A DNA stretch of 32,374 bases. Source: Bradyrhizobium jicamae (lineage in GTDB: Bacteria; Pseudomonadota; Alphaproteobacteria; Rhizobiales; Xanthobacteraceae). This document shows, in pieces, positions 7,379-15,704 of this stretch. The notes under the pieces are model-generated. The model was not told the DNA's origin, ran no database searches, and worked only from the letters and a program-made list of their open reading frames with translations. The number at the start of each line of letters is the position of its first letter. Positions within the stretch are counted from its first letter, which is position 1. The position numbers and the translations under genes are program-made. The stretch covers positions 1-32,374 of the forward strand of contig NZ_JAFCJX010000051.1 of NCBI RefSeq assembly GCF_018130695.1, read 5' to 3'.

Positions 7379-8071
7379 ATGCTCGTCCATCTCGAAACCC
7401 AGGCTGACCTCGACGATGCCATCGAAAAGCTCGTCGTGCAGGACAAGCGGCTGAAGCCGATCCTGGCGCTAACAGGCATGCCGGCGATCCGCCAGCGCGA
7501 GCCCGGTTTCGCGGGGCTTGCCGCGATCATCTGCGGCCAGCAGCTCTCGACCGCGAGCGCGGCGGCGATCTGGGGCCGCGTCAGCACGGCGTTCGATCCG
7601 TTCCATCACGACGCGATCCGGAAGGCCCGCGCCGACCGACTCGGACGGCTCGGGCTGTCGGCCGCCAAGATCAAGACGCTGAAGCACATCGCGCGCGAGC
7701 TTGCCGAGGAGCGGCTCAATCTCGACGTGCTCGCCAATGAGGAGGCCGACGCCGCGCACAACACGCTGACCGCGCTGCCGGGCATCGGGCCTTGGACCGC
7801 CGACGTCTATCTGCTGTTCTGCCTCGGCCATGGCGATGCCTGGCCGGCTGGCGACCTCGCCGTGCAGGAAGCGGTGAAGGTCGGGCTCGGGCTGAAGGAG
7901 CGGCCGACGCCAAAACAGATGGCGCCGCTCGCCGAGCCCTGGCGCCCGCTCCGTGGCGCCGCTGCGCATCTGTGGTGGGCGTATTATCGTGTGCTGAAAA
8001 ACCGCGAGGGCGTGATTCCTGACAAAATCAGCCTCGCAGCCGCACCCGGTCCTCGCGCGCGGAAGCAGTGA
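7379..8071 (+). CDS. DNA-3-methyladenine glycosylase II, AlkA/HhH-GPD family
   Basis: This 230-aa base-excision repair enzyme removes alkylated purines. The HhH-GPD core is clear: an N-terminal helical part with IICGQQLSTASAAAIW (residues 50-65), the helix-hairpin-helix LTALPGIGPWTADVYLLF (130-147), and the catalytic Asp in PAGDLAVQ (D159). There is no N-terminal AlkA_N domain and no Ada-like methyltransferase, so this is the short AlkA form. ATG 7379 is preceded by GAGGGAG at good spacing, and the longer frame upstream runs through the repeat. It is divergent from gluQRS. Its 3' end overlaps the convergent LysR gene by 44 bp. Confidence 0.9.
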   Translation: MLVHLETQADLDDAIEKLVVQDKRLKPILALTGMPAIRQREPGFAGLAAIICGQQLSTASAAAIWGRVSTAFDPFHHDAIRKARADRLGRLGLSAAKIKTLKHIARELAEERLNLDVLANEEADAAHNTLTALPGIGPWTADVYLLFCLGHGDAWPAGDLAVQEAVKVGLGLKERPTPKQMAPLAEPWRPLRGAAAHLWWAYYRVLKNREGVIPDKISLAAAPGPRARKQ

Positions 8072-8915
8072 CGAAATCGATCACGGCGCGAACCGCCGGA
8101 AGTTCGACCAGATCGGGATGCGCCAGCAGCCAGAGGTCGGCGACGCTGAGCAGCTTCTGCGGCGCGACCCGGATGAGATCGGGATAGTCGGCGGCGACAA
8201 AGCAGGACAGCGCGGAGATTCCGAGCCCGGCTCGCGCTGCTGCCAGCATATCGCCCTGCGAGGAGCACCGCATCACAAGCGATCCCTGCCGCGTGATGAG
8301 ATCGCTCCAGCGCGCCAGATGCTCGTTCGAGGCACGGTCGGCGAAACCGATGACGCTGTGGCCCTTCCATTCGTCACGCCGTTCCGGCAGGCGCCGGCCC
8401 GCGGCGTAGTCGCGCGAGCAATAAAAGCCCGTGCCGAGCCGGCCAATCTTGCGGCCGATCAGATTCTCCTCGCCGCTATCCACCGGACGCAGCACCACAT
8501 CGGCCTCGCGGCGGCGGACGCTCGCCGGAAACGGATGAGTGATGATCTCGAGCTGGATATGGCTGTGCGACCGGAGGAACGGCCCGAGCTTCGGCATCAG
8601 CCAGTGCGAGGCGAGCGTGGCGCCGATCGACAGTTTTACAACACCGCGCGCCTGCGCGCCGGTCGCCGACACCGCGGCCTCCGCACGCAAGGCGGCTGCC
8701 GCCATCGCCTCGACATGCTCACGGAACTTGCGGCCCTGCGCGGTCAGCGACAGACCGTCATTGGCGCGCGCAAACAGGGGAATGCCGAGCTGGCGTTCCA
8801 GCTCGGTCATCTTGCGGCCGACCGTCGGATGGCTGGAGCGCAACTGCCGCGCCGCGGCCGCCAAACTGCGCGTCTCGGCCACCGCAACGAAGGTCTTGCA
8901 CAGGTCCCAGTCCAT
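8028..8915 (-). CDS. LysR-family transcriptional regulator
   Basis: This 295-aa protein has the standard LTTR layout. The N-terminal winged helix-turn-helix (residues 2-60, TFVAVAETRSLAAAARQL followed by HPTVGRKMTELERQLGIPLFAR) is joined by a linker helix to a periplasmic-binding-like effector domain (about 90-290, starting GVVKLSIGATLASHWLMP). It is divergent from the nitronate monooxygenase/acyl-CoA synthetase cluster. The 197-bp intergenic region holds a perfect 14-bp palindrome and a half-matching copy 22 bp away, so it probably controls that cluster and itself. The effector is unknown. Confidence 0.92.
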   Translation of the reverse strand: MDWDLCKTFVAVAETRSLAAAARQLRSSHPTVGRKMTELERQLGIPLFARANDGLSLTAQGRKFREHVEAMAAAALRAEAAVSATGAQARGVVKLSIGATLASHWLMPKLGPFLRSHSHIQLEIITHPFPASVRRREADVVLRPVDSGEENLIGRKIGRLGTGFYCSRDYAAGRRLPERRDEWKGHSVIGFADRASNEHLARWSDLITRQGSLVMRCSSQGDMLAAARAGLGISALSCFVAADYPDLIRVAPQKLLSVADLWLLAHPDLVELPAVRAVIDFVTASAREDRVRLRG

Positions 8916-8938
8916 CGGCTTTTCCTCGCGACGACATG

Positions 8939-8973
8939 TTCATTCTTGATGCCTTGCCTGTTCAATATTGAAC
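8939..8973. promoter_or_regulatory. Candidate LysR operator: two TTCA-N4-TTGA-like sites 22 bp apart
   Basis: A perfect palindrome GTTCAATATTGAAC lies at 8960-8973. A related half-degenerate copy, TTCATTCTTGAT, starts at 8939. The register between the two is 22 bp, two helical turns, as in the paired recognition and activation sites of LysR-type regulators. The pair lies 24-58 bp upstream of the lysR start and in the divergent promoter of the nitronate monooxygenase gene. The binding assignment is inference. Confidence 0.55.
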
Positions 8974-9112
8974 GTGCTGGGCGAAGCGTCCAGCCTTATA
9001 ATGGATGGCAATCAGCGCAGGCCGCGGCGCCGCCGGGTCCAACGCTTCGCAATCAACATCAACAGATGCGCGCCGGACCCGACCGTTCTTGCGCGACCAA
9101 GGAGGACCCGCA

Positions 9113-10084
9113 ATGCCGCTGCCCGCTTCGCTCGCCAACAAGCTCGAACTGCCGGTCGTCGGCTCGCCGCTGTTCATCGTCTCGGGGCCCGAGCTCGTGA
9201 TCGCGCAGTGCAAGGCCGGTATCGTCGGCTCGTTTCCCGCCCTGAACGCCCGCCCCGCCGGCAAGCTCGACGAATGGCTGAGCCGAATCGAGAACGAGCT
9301 CGGCGAGTACCAGGTGCTGCACCCGGAGAAGAAGGTCGCGCCCTACGCGGTCAACCAGATCTGCCACGCGTCCAATGACCGCCTGATGCACGACATGGAA
9401 ACCTGCGTGAAGCACAAGGTGCCCGTCATCATCACCTCGCTGCGTCCACCGTCCGAGATCGTCGAGGCCGCGCATTCCTATGGCGGCGTCGTGTTCCACG
9501 ACGTCATCAACGTCAAGCACGCGCGCAAGGCCGCCGAACAGGGCGTCGACGGCCTGATCCTGGTCTGCGCCGGCGCGGGCGGACATGCCGGCACGCTGTC
9601 GCCGTTCGCGCTGGTGCGCGAGGTCAAGCAATGGTTCAACGGCACGATCCTGCTGTCGGGCGCGATCTCCGACGGCTGGAGCATCGCCTCCGCCCTCGCG
9701 CTCGGCGCCGACCTCGCCTACATCGGCACCCGCTTCATCGCCACCGAGGAGGCCAATGCAGATGCGGCCTACAAGCAGGCACTGACCGACTACGCCGCGC
9801 ACGACATCGTCTATTCGAACCTGTTCACCGGCGTGCACGGCAATTACCTCGGGCCGTCGATCGCAGCGGCTGGCCTCGACCCCGACAATCTGCCGGTCGC
9901 CGACAAGACCAGGATGAACTTCGGCTCCGGCGGCAACACCAAGGCCAAGGCGTGGCGCGACATCTGGGGCTCAGGCCAGGGCCTCGGCCAGATCTCCGAT
10001 GCGCCGCCGGTTGCGGAACTGGTGTCGCGGCTGAAGGCGGAGTACACCGAGGCGCGCAGCGATTTCCTGCGGGCCAGCGCCTGA
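9113..10084 (+). CDS. Nitronate monooxygenase / 2-nitropropane dioxygenase family flavoprotein
   Basis: This 323-aa FMN-dependent TIM-barrel enzyme belongs to the NMO/2-nitropropane dioxygenase family. Many members of the family have unknown substrates, and some act as FMN-dependent enoyl reductases. The sequence shows the N-terminal PVVGSPLFIVSGPELVIAQCKAGIVGSFPALN segment, the glycine-rich FMN loop CAGAGGHAG with the conserved His (residues about 154-162), and the phosphate-binding LSGAISDG...LGADLAYIGTRFIATEEA region. ATG 9113 is preceded by AAGGAGGA, a strong ribosome binding site; the longer frame upstream is unlikely. It is first in a plus-strand cluster, with 14 bp to the acyl-CoA synthetase. 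That setting favours a role on an acyl or organic-acid substrate rather than a nitroalkane, but this is inference. Confidence 0.9.
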   Translation: MPLPASLANKLELPVVGSPLFIVSGPELVIAQCKAGIVGSFPALNARPAGKLDEWLSRIENELGEYQVLHPEKKVAPYAVNQICHASNDRLMHDMETCVKHKVPVIITSLRPPSEIVEAAHSYGGVVFHDVINVKHARKAAEQGVDGLILVCAGAGGHAGTLSPFALVREVKQWFNGTILLSGAISDGWSIASALALGADLAYIGTRFIATEEANADAAYKQALTDYAAHDIVYSNLFTGVHGNYLGPSIAAAGLDPDNLPVADKTRMNFGSGGNTKAKAWRDIWGSGQGLGQISDAPPVAELVSRLKAEYTEARSDFLRASA

Positions 10085-10098
10085 GGTCGAGACGCAAT

Positions 10099-11625
10099 AT
10101 GATCATCAGCGGCGACAGACAGATCAGCTACGCCGAGATTCACGGGCGAGTCGCACGGGCCGCCAGCGGCTTCCGCGCGCTCGGCGTGCAAGGCGGCAAG
10201 CCGGTCGGCATGATGCTGCGCAATGACTTCGCGCTGTTCGAGGTGGTCGCCGCCTCCGCTGCGCTCGGCAGCCCGGTGGTGCCGATCAACTGGCATCTGA
10301 AGGCCGAGGAGGTCGGCTACATCATCGCCGACTCCGGCGCCGACACGCTGGTCTGTCATGCCGATCTGCTGCCGCAGATCCGCGATGGATTGCCCGCCGG
10401 GCTCAAGCTGCTGGTCGTGACCACGCCGCCGGAGATCGCGAGCGCCTATGGCGTGACGCCGGAGCTTGCGGAAGTGCCCGAGGGTATGACCGACTGGGAC
10501 CGCTGGCGCGACACCCACCAGCCCCTCGCCGGTACGCCGATCGGCGCAGCGCCGATGTTCTACACGTCCGGCACCACGGGCCTGCCGAAGGGCGTCAAGC
10601 GCAAGCCGATGCGCCCCGAGCAGCAGGCGGCCGCCGCGCGCGTCGGCGCCATCACCTACGGCATCAGGCCAAACGAGGACCAGGTGATCCTGATGAACGG
10701 GCCGATGTACCATTCGGCCCCGCACTCCTACGGCATGCTGGCGTTCCGCAACGGCTGCAGCATCGTGCTCGAGCCGCGCTTCGACCCCGAGGATTTGCTG
10801 CAGCTGATCGAGCGCCACCGCGTCACCCACATGCACATGGTGCCGACCATGTTCGTGCGGCTGCTGCGTTTGCCTGAGGAGACGCGGCGCCGCTACGACC
10901 TGTCCTCGCTGCGCTTCATCGTGCACGGCGCGGCACCCTGCCCGGTCGACGTCAAGCGCGCGATGATCGACTGGTGGGGACCTGTCATCAACGAATATCT
11001 CGGCTCGACCGAGACCGGCATCCCGGTCTGGCATTCGTCGGCGGAAGCGCTGGCCAAGCCCGGCACCGTCGGCCGCGCGATCGAGGGCGGCATCGTCAAG
11101 ACATTCCGCCCCGACGGCACGCCGTGCGACGTCGGCGAGCCCGGCGAGATCTTCATGCGCCAGACGGCGACGTCGGATTTCGACTATCACGGCAACGCCA
11201 AAGCGCGCGCCGAGGCCGACCGCGACGGCCTCATCAGCGTCGGCGACGTCGGCTATCTCGATGCCGACGGCTATCTGTTCCTGTGCGACCGCAAGCGCGA
11301 CATGGTGATCTCGGGCGGCGTCAACATCTATCCTGCCGAGATCGAGAATGCGCTGATCGGCATGGACGGCGTGCGCGACTGCGCGGTGTTCGGCGTGCCC
11401 GACGACGAGTATGGCGAGCGGCTGTTCGCCTGTGTCGAGCCGGAGGCAGGTGCTGCGCTGTCGGCGGCGTCCGTGCAGGAATTCCTGCGCGGCAAGCTGG
11501 CGAACTTCAAGGTGCCCAGGGACATCCAGTTCATGGATGCGCTGCCACGCGAGGCCACCGGCAAGATCTTCAAGCGCAAGCTGCGCGATCTCCATCGCGA
11601 GGGACAGATCCACGCGGCAAAATGA
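10099..11625 (+). CDS. Acyl-CoA synthetase (AMP-dependent, ANL superfamily)
   Basis: This 508-aa adenylate-forming enzyme joins a carboxylic acid to CoA through an acyl-AMP intermediate. The P-loop-like A3 motif FYTSGTTGLPKGVK is at residues 154-167. A5 is NEYLGSTETG (298-307), the A7/A8 hinge GYLDADGYLFLCDRKRDMVISGGVNIYP is at 385-412, and the catalytic lysine is in TGKIFKRKL (K489). ATG 10099 is 14 bp after the nitronate monooxygenase stop and opens directly into the adenylation domain; the reading frame continues upstream only as an out-of-frame shadow of that gene. The substrate cannot be read from sequence. It is transcribed in a cluster with two flavoenzymes and a DUF2855 protein. Confidence 0.92.
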   Translation: MIISGDRQISYAEIHGRVARAASGFRALGVQGGKPVGMMLRNDFALFEVVAASAALGSPVVPINWHLKAEEVGYIIADSGADTLVCHADLLPQIRDGLPAGLKLLVVTTPPEIASAYGVTPELAEVPEGMTDWDRWRDTHQPLAGTPIGAAPMFYTSGTTGLPKGVKRKPMRPEQQAAAARVGAITYGIRPNEDQVILMNGPMYHSAPHSYGMLAFRNGCSIVLEPRFDPEDLLQLIERHRVTHMHMVPTMFVRLLRLPEETRRRYDLSSLRFIVHGAAPCPVDVKRAMIDWWGPVINEYLGSTETGIPVWHSSAEALAKPGTVGRAIEGGIVKTFRPDGTPCDVGEPGEIFMRQTATSDFDYHGNAKARAEADRDGLISVGDVGYLDADGYLFLCDRKRDMVISGGVNIYPAEIENALIGMDGVRDCAVFGVPDDEYGERLFACVEPEAGAALSAASVQEFLRGKLANFKVPRDIQFMDALPREATGKIFKRKLRDLHREGQIHAAK

Positions 11626-11721
11626 CCGCGAGGCGAACAGAATTTCAAACAATGTTGCTCTTGCAAAATCCCCTCAAGGCGACGCAAAGATCGCCACGCG
11701 CAAAAAGCCGAGGCCAGCAAC

Positions 11722-12810
11722 ATGAATTCGACCGACTTCATCGTCGTCCGCAACGATCTGCAGCAATGCAAGATCATCGAGACGCAACTGCCCGACGCCG
11801 GCGCGCTGCCAGCCGATGCGCTGCTGGTGAAGGTGACGCGGTTTGCGCTCACCGCAAACAACATCACTTATGCGGTCATGGGTGACGTCCTGAAATACTG
11901 GCAATTGTTTCCAACGCCCGAGAGCTACGGCAACATTCCAGTCTGGGGCTTTGGCGAGGTCATCGCCTCCAAGCATCCGGGCATCGCCATCGGCGAGACG
12001 CTGTTCGGCTATTTCCCGATGGCGACGCATCTCGTGATCGAGGCCACCGACGTCAGCAAGCGCGGCTTGCGCGACGGCGCCGCGCATCGACAGAACGTCT
12101 CGCCGGTCTACAACAGCTATGCCCGCGTCAGCGGCGATCCCGCGTTCGCCGGCGCACAGGGCGATTATCAGGCGCTGCTGCGGCCGCTGTTCATGCTGTC
12201 GTTCCTGGTCGATGACTTCCTCGCCGAGAACGAGTTCTTCGGCGCAAAGCATGCGATTCTGTCGTCGGCATCCAGCAAGACCGCGTTCGGGCTTGCGCAT
12301 CTGATCCATTCCCGCACCGGTATGAAAGTGATCGGCCTGACCTCGGCATCGAATGTCGATTTCGTCAGATCGCTCGGCTGCTATGACGAGGTCGTCACCT
12401 ATGACCGCGTCAGCTCGCTGCCGGCGGACGTGCCGGTCGCCTATGTCGACATGGCCGGCAGCAGCGCGCTGCGCGAGACGCTGCATCGGCGCTTCGGCGA
12501 CCAGATGAAATATTCCGGCCGCGTCGGCCTGACCCATCGCGCGAGCGCGCTCGAGGAGGCCGCGCTGCCCGGCGCCAAGCCGCACTGGTTCTTCGCGCCC
12601 GATCACATCCGCAAGCGCGCCAAGGAGTGGGGTCCGGGCGGTGTCGAGCAGCGCTTTGGCGCGGCGTGGGCGGGCTTTGCGCCCAACCTCGACCGCTGGG
12701 TGCGCGTGACCGAGTGCCGCGGCCGCGCCGCGGTGACGCAGGCCTATCTCGATACCCTGAACGGCCGCGTGCCGCCGGATCGGGGGCTGATCCTCTCGCT
12801 TGGGGAATAG
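11722..12810 (+). CDS. DUF2855 family protein, MDR-like
   Basis: This 362-aa protein of unknown function looks like DUF2855. The fold appears distantly related to medium-chain dehydrogenases: an N-terminal GroES-like part (VKVTRFALTANNITYAVMGD...VWGFGEVIASKHPGIAIGETLFGYFP) and a central nucleotide-binding-like part (ILSSASSKTAFGLAHLIHSRTGMKVIGLTSASNVDFVRSLGCYDEVVTYD). No zinc ligands are obvious. The segment LTANNITYAVMGDVLKYW and the FAPDHIRKRAKEWGP motif near the C-terminus are typical of the family. It is the third gene of the plus-strand cluster, 96 bp after the acyl-CoA synthetase. An oxidoreductase role is plausible but not demonstrated. Confidence 0.85.
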   Translation: MNSTDFIVVRNDLQQCKIIETQLPDAGALPADALLVKVTRFALTANNITYAVMGDVLKYWQLFPTPESYGNIPVWGFGEVIASKHPGIAIGETLFGYFPMATHLVIEATDVSKRGLRDGAAHRQNVSPVYNSYARVSGDPAFAGAQGDYQALLRPLFMLSFLVDDFLAENEFFGAKHAILSSASSKTAFGLAHLIHSRTGMKVIGLTSASNVDFVRSLGCYDEVVTYDRVSSLPADVPVAYVDMAGSSALRETLHRRFGDQMKYSGRVGLTHRASALEEAALPGAKPHWFFAPDHIRKRAKEWGPGGVEQRFGAAWAGFAPNLDRWVRVTECRGRAAVTQAYLDTLNGRVPPDRGLILSLGE

Positions 12811-12909
12811 GCGATATCCCGTCACGCCCTTCCTGCGCGGACGAAGATGGGTATAGGCTTCGTGGCGAAGCAATAACGCCGCGAAGACGGCCGGTGACGG
12901 GAAGCGCCC

Positions 12910-14697
12910 ATGCTCGACAAGACCGACGACATTTCGGTCGCCGCCGACAACTGGCTCGTGCAGTTCGAGGATGCGCTGGCGAGTGGCGACGAGATCCTGC
13001 TGAGGCCGCTGTTCCATCCCGACAGCTATTGGCGCGACGTGCTGGCGCTGAGCTGGAACATCCAGACCCTCAACGGCATCGACACGATCCTCAGCGAATT
13101 GCCCGGGCACGCCGAACGCGCAGCACCCAGGACATTCCGCATCGATCCCGACCGCGCCGCGCCCCGCAAGGTGACCCGCGCCGGCACGCCGTCGATCGAG
13201 GCGATCTTCAGGTTCGAGACCGCGGCCGGCCGTGGCCATGGCATCGTGCGGCTGATCCCCGATGCCGCCGACAACAACCGCCTGAAAGCATGGACACTGC
13301 TGACGGCGCTCGAGGAGCTCAAGGGATTTGAGGAGCAGCAAGGCCACACGCGGCCACGCGGGCAGGCCCACTCGCGCGACTTCCGCGGGCCCAACTGGCT
13401 CGACCAGCGCAAGGCCGCGGCCGACTACGCCGAGCGCGATCCAACCGTGCTGGTGGTCGGCGGCGGACAGGCTGGTTTGGCAATCGCCGCACGGCTGACG
13501 CAGCTTGGGATCGATACGCTGATCATCGATCGCGAGGCGCGTGTCGGCGACAATTGGCGCAAGCGCTATCACGCGCTGACCCTGCACAACCAGGTGCAGG
13601 TCAATCATCTGCCCTACATGCCGTTCCCGCCGAACTGGCCGACCTACATCCCCAAGGACAAGCTCGCCAACTGGTTCGAGGCCTATGTCGAGGCGATGGA
13701 GCTGAATTTCTGGACCGGCACCGAATTCGCCGGCGGCAGCTACGACGAGACGCAAGGACGGTGGACCGTCGCGCTGCGGCGGACCGACGGCACCGCGCGT
13801 ATGATGCAGCCGCGCCATGTCGTCATGGGAACCGGCGTCAGCGGCATTCCGAACCTGCCCGAGATCACCGGGCTCACCCATTTCGCCGGCAAGGTGGTCC
13901 ATTCCAGCCGCTATGACGACGGCGAGAACTGGACCGGCAAGCGTGCGCTGGTCATCGGCACCGGCAACAGCGGCCACGACATCGCGCAGGACCTGCACTC
14001 CTCGGGCGCTGACGTCACGCTGGTGCAGCGCTCCTCGACGCTCGTCACCAATATCGAGCCATCGGCACAGCTCGCCTACGCCGCCTACAACGAAGGCACG
14101 CTCGACGACAACGACCTGATCGCGACCTCGATGCCGCTGGCGCTCGCCAGGCGCAGCCACGCGCTGATGACGGAGCAATCGAAGGAGCTCGACCAGGCGT
14201 TGCTTGATGGGCTCGAACGCGTCGGTTTCAAGCTCGACTTCGGCGACGAGGGCACCGGCTGGCAGTTCAAATATCTCACCCGCGGCGGCGGCTACTATTT
14301 CAACGTCGGCTGCTCCGACTTCGTCGCTGGCGGAGCGATCAAGCTCGCGCAATTCGCCGACATCGAGACCTTTGCCGCCGAGGGCGCGCGGCTGAGGAGC
14401 GGCGAGACCATCCCCGCCGACCTGATCGTGCTCGCGACCGGCTATCGGCCGCAGGAGGAGCTGGTCGCGAAACTGTTCGGCGCGGCGATGGCTGCGCGCA
14501 TCGGCCCCATCTGGGGCTTCGGCGACGGCCAGGAGCTGCGCAACATGTACACCCGCACGCCGCAGCCCGGCCTCTGGTTCATCGCCGGCAGCCTCGCCCA
14601 ATGCCGCATCAACTCGCGCTACCTCGCGCTGCAGATCAAGGCCATCGAGGAAGGCCTGCTGCCGCGCGACGTCGGGCCGCGAGCCAACCTTGCTTAA
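12910..14697 (+). CDS. Flavin-containing monooxygenase with N-terminal NTF2-like domain
   Basis: This 595-aa protein has two parts. Residues 1-140 resemble an NTF2/SnoaL-like domain (DALASGDEILLRPLFHPDSYWRD...). Residues 175-590 form a two-dinucleotide-domain flavoprotein. The FAD motif is VVGGGQAGLAIAARL (183-196). Then come NWRKRYHALTLHNQ, an FMO-identifying sequence FAGKVVHSSRYDD (325-337), the NADPH motif VIGTGNSGHDIA (348-359) and an ATGYRP motif near the C-terminus. This suits an FMO or Baeyer-Villiger-type oxygenase acting on a small ketone or heteroatom substrate. The start is preceded by GGGAAG. It lies 15 bp before the beta-propeller gene. The substrate is unknown. Confidence 0.9.
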   Translation: MLDKTDDISVAADNWLVQFEDALASGDEILLRPLFHPDSYWRDVLALSWNIQTLNGIDTILSELPGHAERAAPRTFRIDPDRAAPRKVTRAGTPSIEAIFRFETAAGRGHGIVRLIPDAADNNRLKAWTLLTALEELKGFEEQQGHTRPRGQAHSRDFRGPNWLDQRKAAADYAERDPTVLVVGGGQAGLAIAARLTQLGIDTLIIDREARVGDNWRKRYHALTLHNQVQVNHLPYMPFPPNWPTYIPKDKLANWFEAYVEAMELNFWTGTEFAGGSYDETQGRWTVALRRTDGTARMMQPRHVVMGTGVSGIPNLPEITGLTHFAGKVVHSSRYDDGENWTGKRALVIGTGNSGHDIAQDLHSSGADVTLVQRSSTLVTNIEPSAQLAYAAYNEGTLDDNDLIATSMPLALARRSHALMTEQSKELDQALLDGLERVGFKLDFGDEGTGWQFKYLTRGGGYYFNVGCSDFVAGGAIKLAQFADIETFAAEGARLRSGETIPADLIVLATGYRPQEELVAKLFGAAMAARIGPIWGFGDGQELRNMYTRTPQPGLWFIAGSLAQCRINSRYLALQIKAIEEGLLPRDVGPRANLA

Positions 14698-14712
14698 ATC
14701 ACGGAGACAGAC

Positions 14713-15690
14713 ATGCCGAGCATTTTGGGCGCGGGCGAGCATCGCTACCGCGTGGTGGAGAACTGGGCCAGGCTGCCCGACGGCTGGAGCCTGACCGACG
14801 TCGCCTCGGTGGCGGTCGACAGCAAGGACCGCATCTACGTCTTCAACCGCGGCGAACATCCGATGGTGGTGCTCGACCGCGAGGGGAATTTCCTCCGCAG
14901 CTGGGGCGAAGGATTGTTCTCGCGCGCCCACGGCCTGCACATCGATGCCGACGACAATCTCTATTGCACCGATGACGGCGACCACACGGTGCGCAAATGC
15001 TCCACCGACGGCAAGGTGCTGCTGACGATCGGCATCCCCGGCAAGCCCGCGCCCTATATGAGCGGCGAGCCGTTCCACCGCTGCACCCACACCGCGCTGT
15101 CGCCAAAGGGCGAGATCTATGTCTCGGACGGCTACGGCAATGCCTGCGTCCACAAATACACGCCGGACGGCAGGCTGATCAAAACCTGGGGCGAGCCCGG
15201 CACCGATCCCGGCCAGTTCAACATCGTGCACAATATCGCGACCGACGCGGATGGCTGGGTCTACGTCGCCGACCGCGAGAATCACCGGGTGCAGGTGTTC
15301 GACGGCAACGGCAAATACGAGACGCAGTGGAACAACCTGCATCGTCCCTGCGCGCTGTGCTGCTGTGGCGGGGCTAAGCAGCCGACCTTCATCGTCGGCG
15401 AGCTCGGCCCCGGCATGAACGTCAACCGCAAGGTGCCCAATCTCGGCCCGCGGCTCTCGATCGTCGACGCCAGAGGCAGGCGGATCGCAAGGCTCGGCGG
15501 CGAGAATGGCCCGGGCATCGAGAGCGGAAAATTCCTGGCGCCGCATGGGCTGGCACTGGATTCCAGGGGCGACATCTATGTCGGCGAGGTCGGCGTCACC
15601 GACTGGAAGACGAGTTTTCCCGACGTCGAGATGCCGGCCATCGTGCGCATGACGCGCTGCCTGCAGAAGCTGGAGCGGGTGACGGGGTAG
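14713..15690 (+). CDS. NHL-repeat beta-propeller, peptidylglycine alpha-amidating-lyase-like
   Basis: This 325-aa protein has about six NHL-type blades. Recurrent units are DSKDRIYVFNRGEHPMVVLD, DADDNLYCTDDGDHTVRKCS, SPKGEIYVSDGYGNACVHKY, DADGWVYVADRENHRVQVFD and DSRGDIYVGEV. This is the fold of peptidyl-alpha-hydroxyglycine alpha-amidating lyase and related propeller lyases and hydrolases. No signal peptide is visible, so it should be cytosolic. The start is set by CGGAGAC seven to eight bases before ATG 14713. It is the last gene of the cluster; the next gene is convergent 14 bp away. A lyase or lactonase-like step after the monooxygenase would be consistent, but that is inference. Confidence 0.85.
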   Translation: MPSILGAGEHRYRVVENWARLPDGWSLTDVASVAVDSKDRIYVFNRGEHPMVVLDREGNFLRSWGEGLFSRAHGLHIDADDNLYCTDDGDHTVRKCSTDGKVLLTIGIPGKPAPYMSGEPFHRCTHTALSPKGEIYVSDGYGNACVHKYTPDGRLIKTWGEPGTDPGQFNIVHNIATDADGWVYVADRENHRVQVFDGNGKYETQWNNLHRPCALCCCGGAKQPTFIVGELGPGMNVNRKVPNLGPRLSIVDARGRRIARLGGENGPGIESGKFLAPHGLALDSRGDIYVGEVGVTDWKTSFPDVEMPAIVRMTRCLQKLERVTG

Positions 15691-15704
15691 GCGCGCATCC
15701 GCGC

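Noticed and set aside
9113..10084. Enoyl-ACP reductase FabK
   Set aside because: The sequence shares the TIM-barrel flavoprotein fold, but the setting in a catabolic-type cluster and the overall motifs fit the broader nitronate monooxygenase family better.
9844..11652. 602-aa minus-strand frame opposite the acyl-CoA synthetase gene
   Set aside because: It is antisense to a well-defined enzyme and has no domain features.
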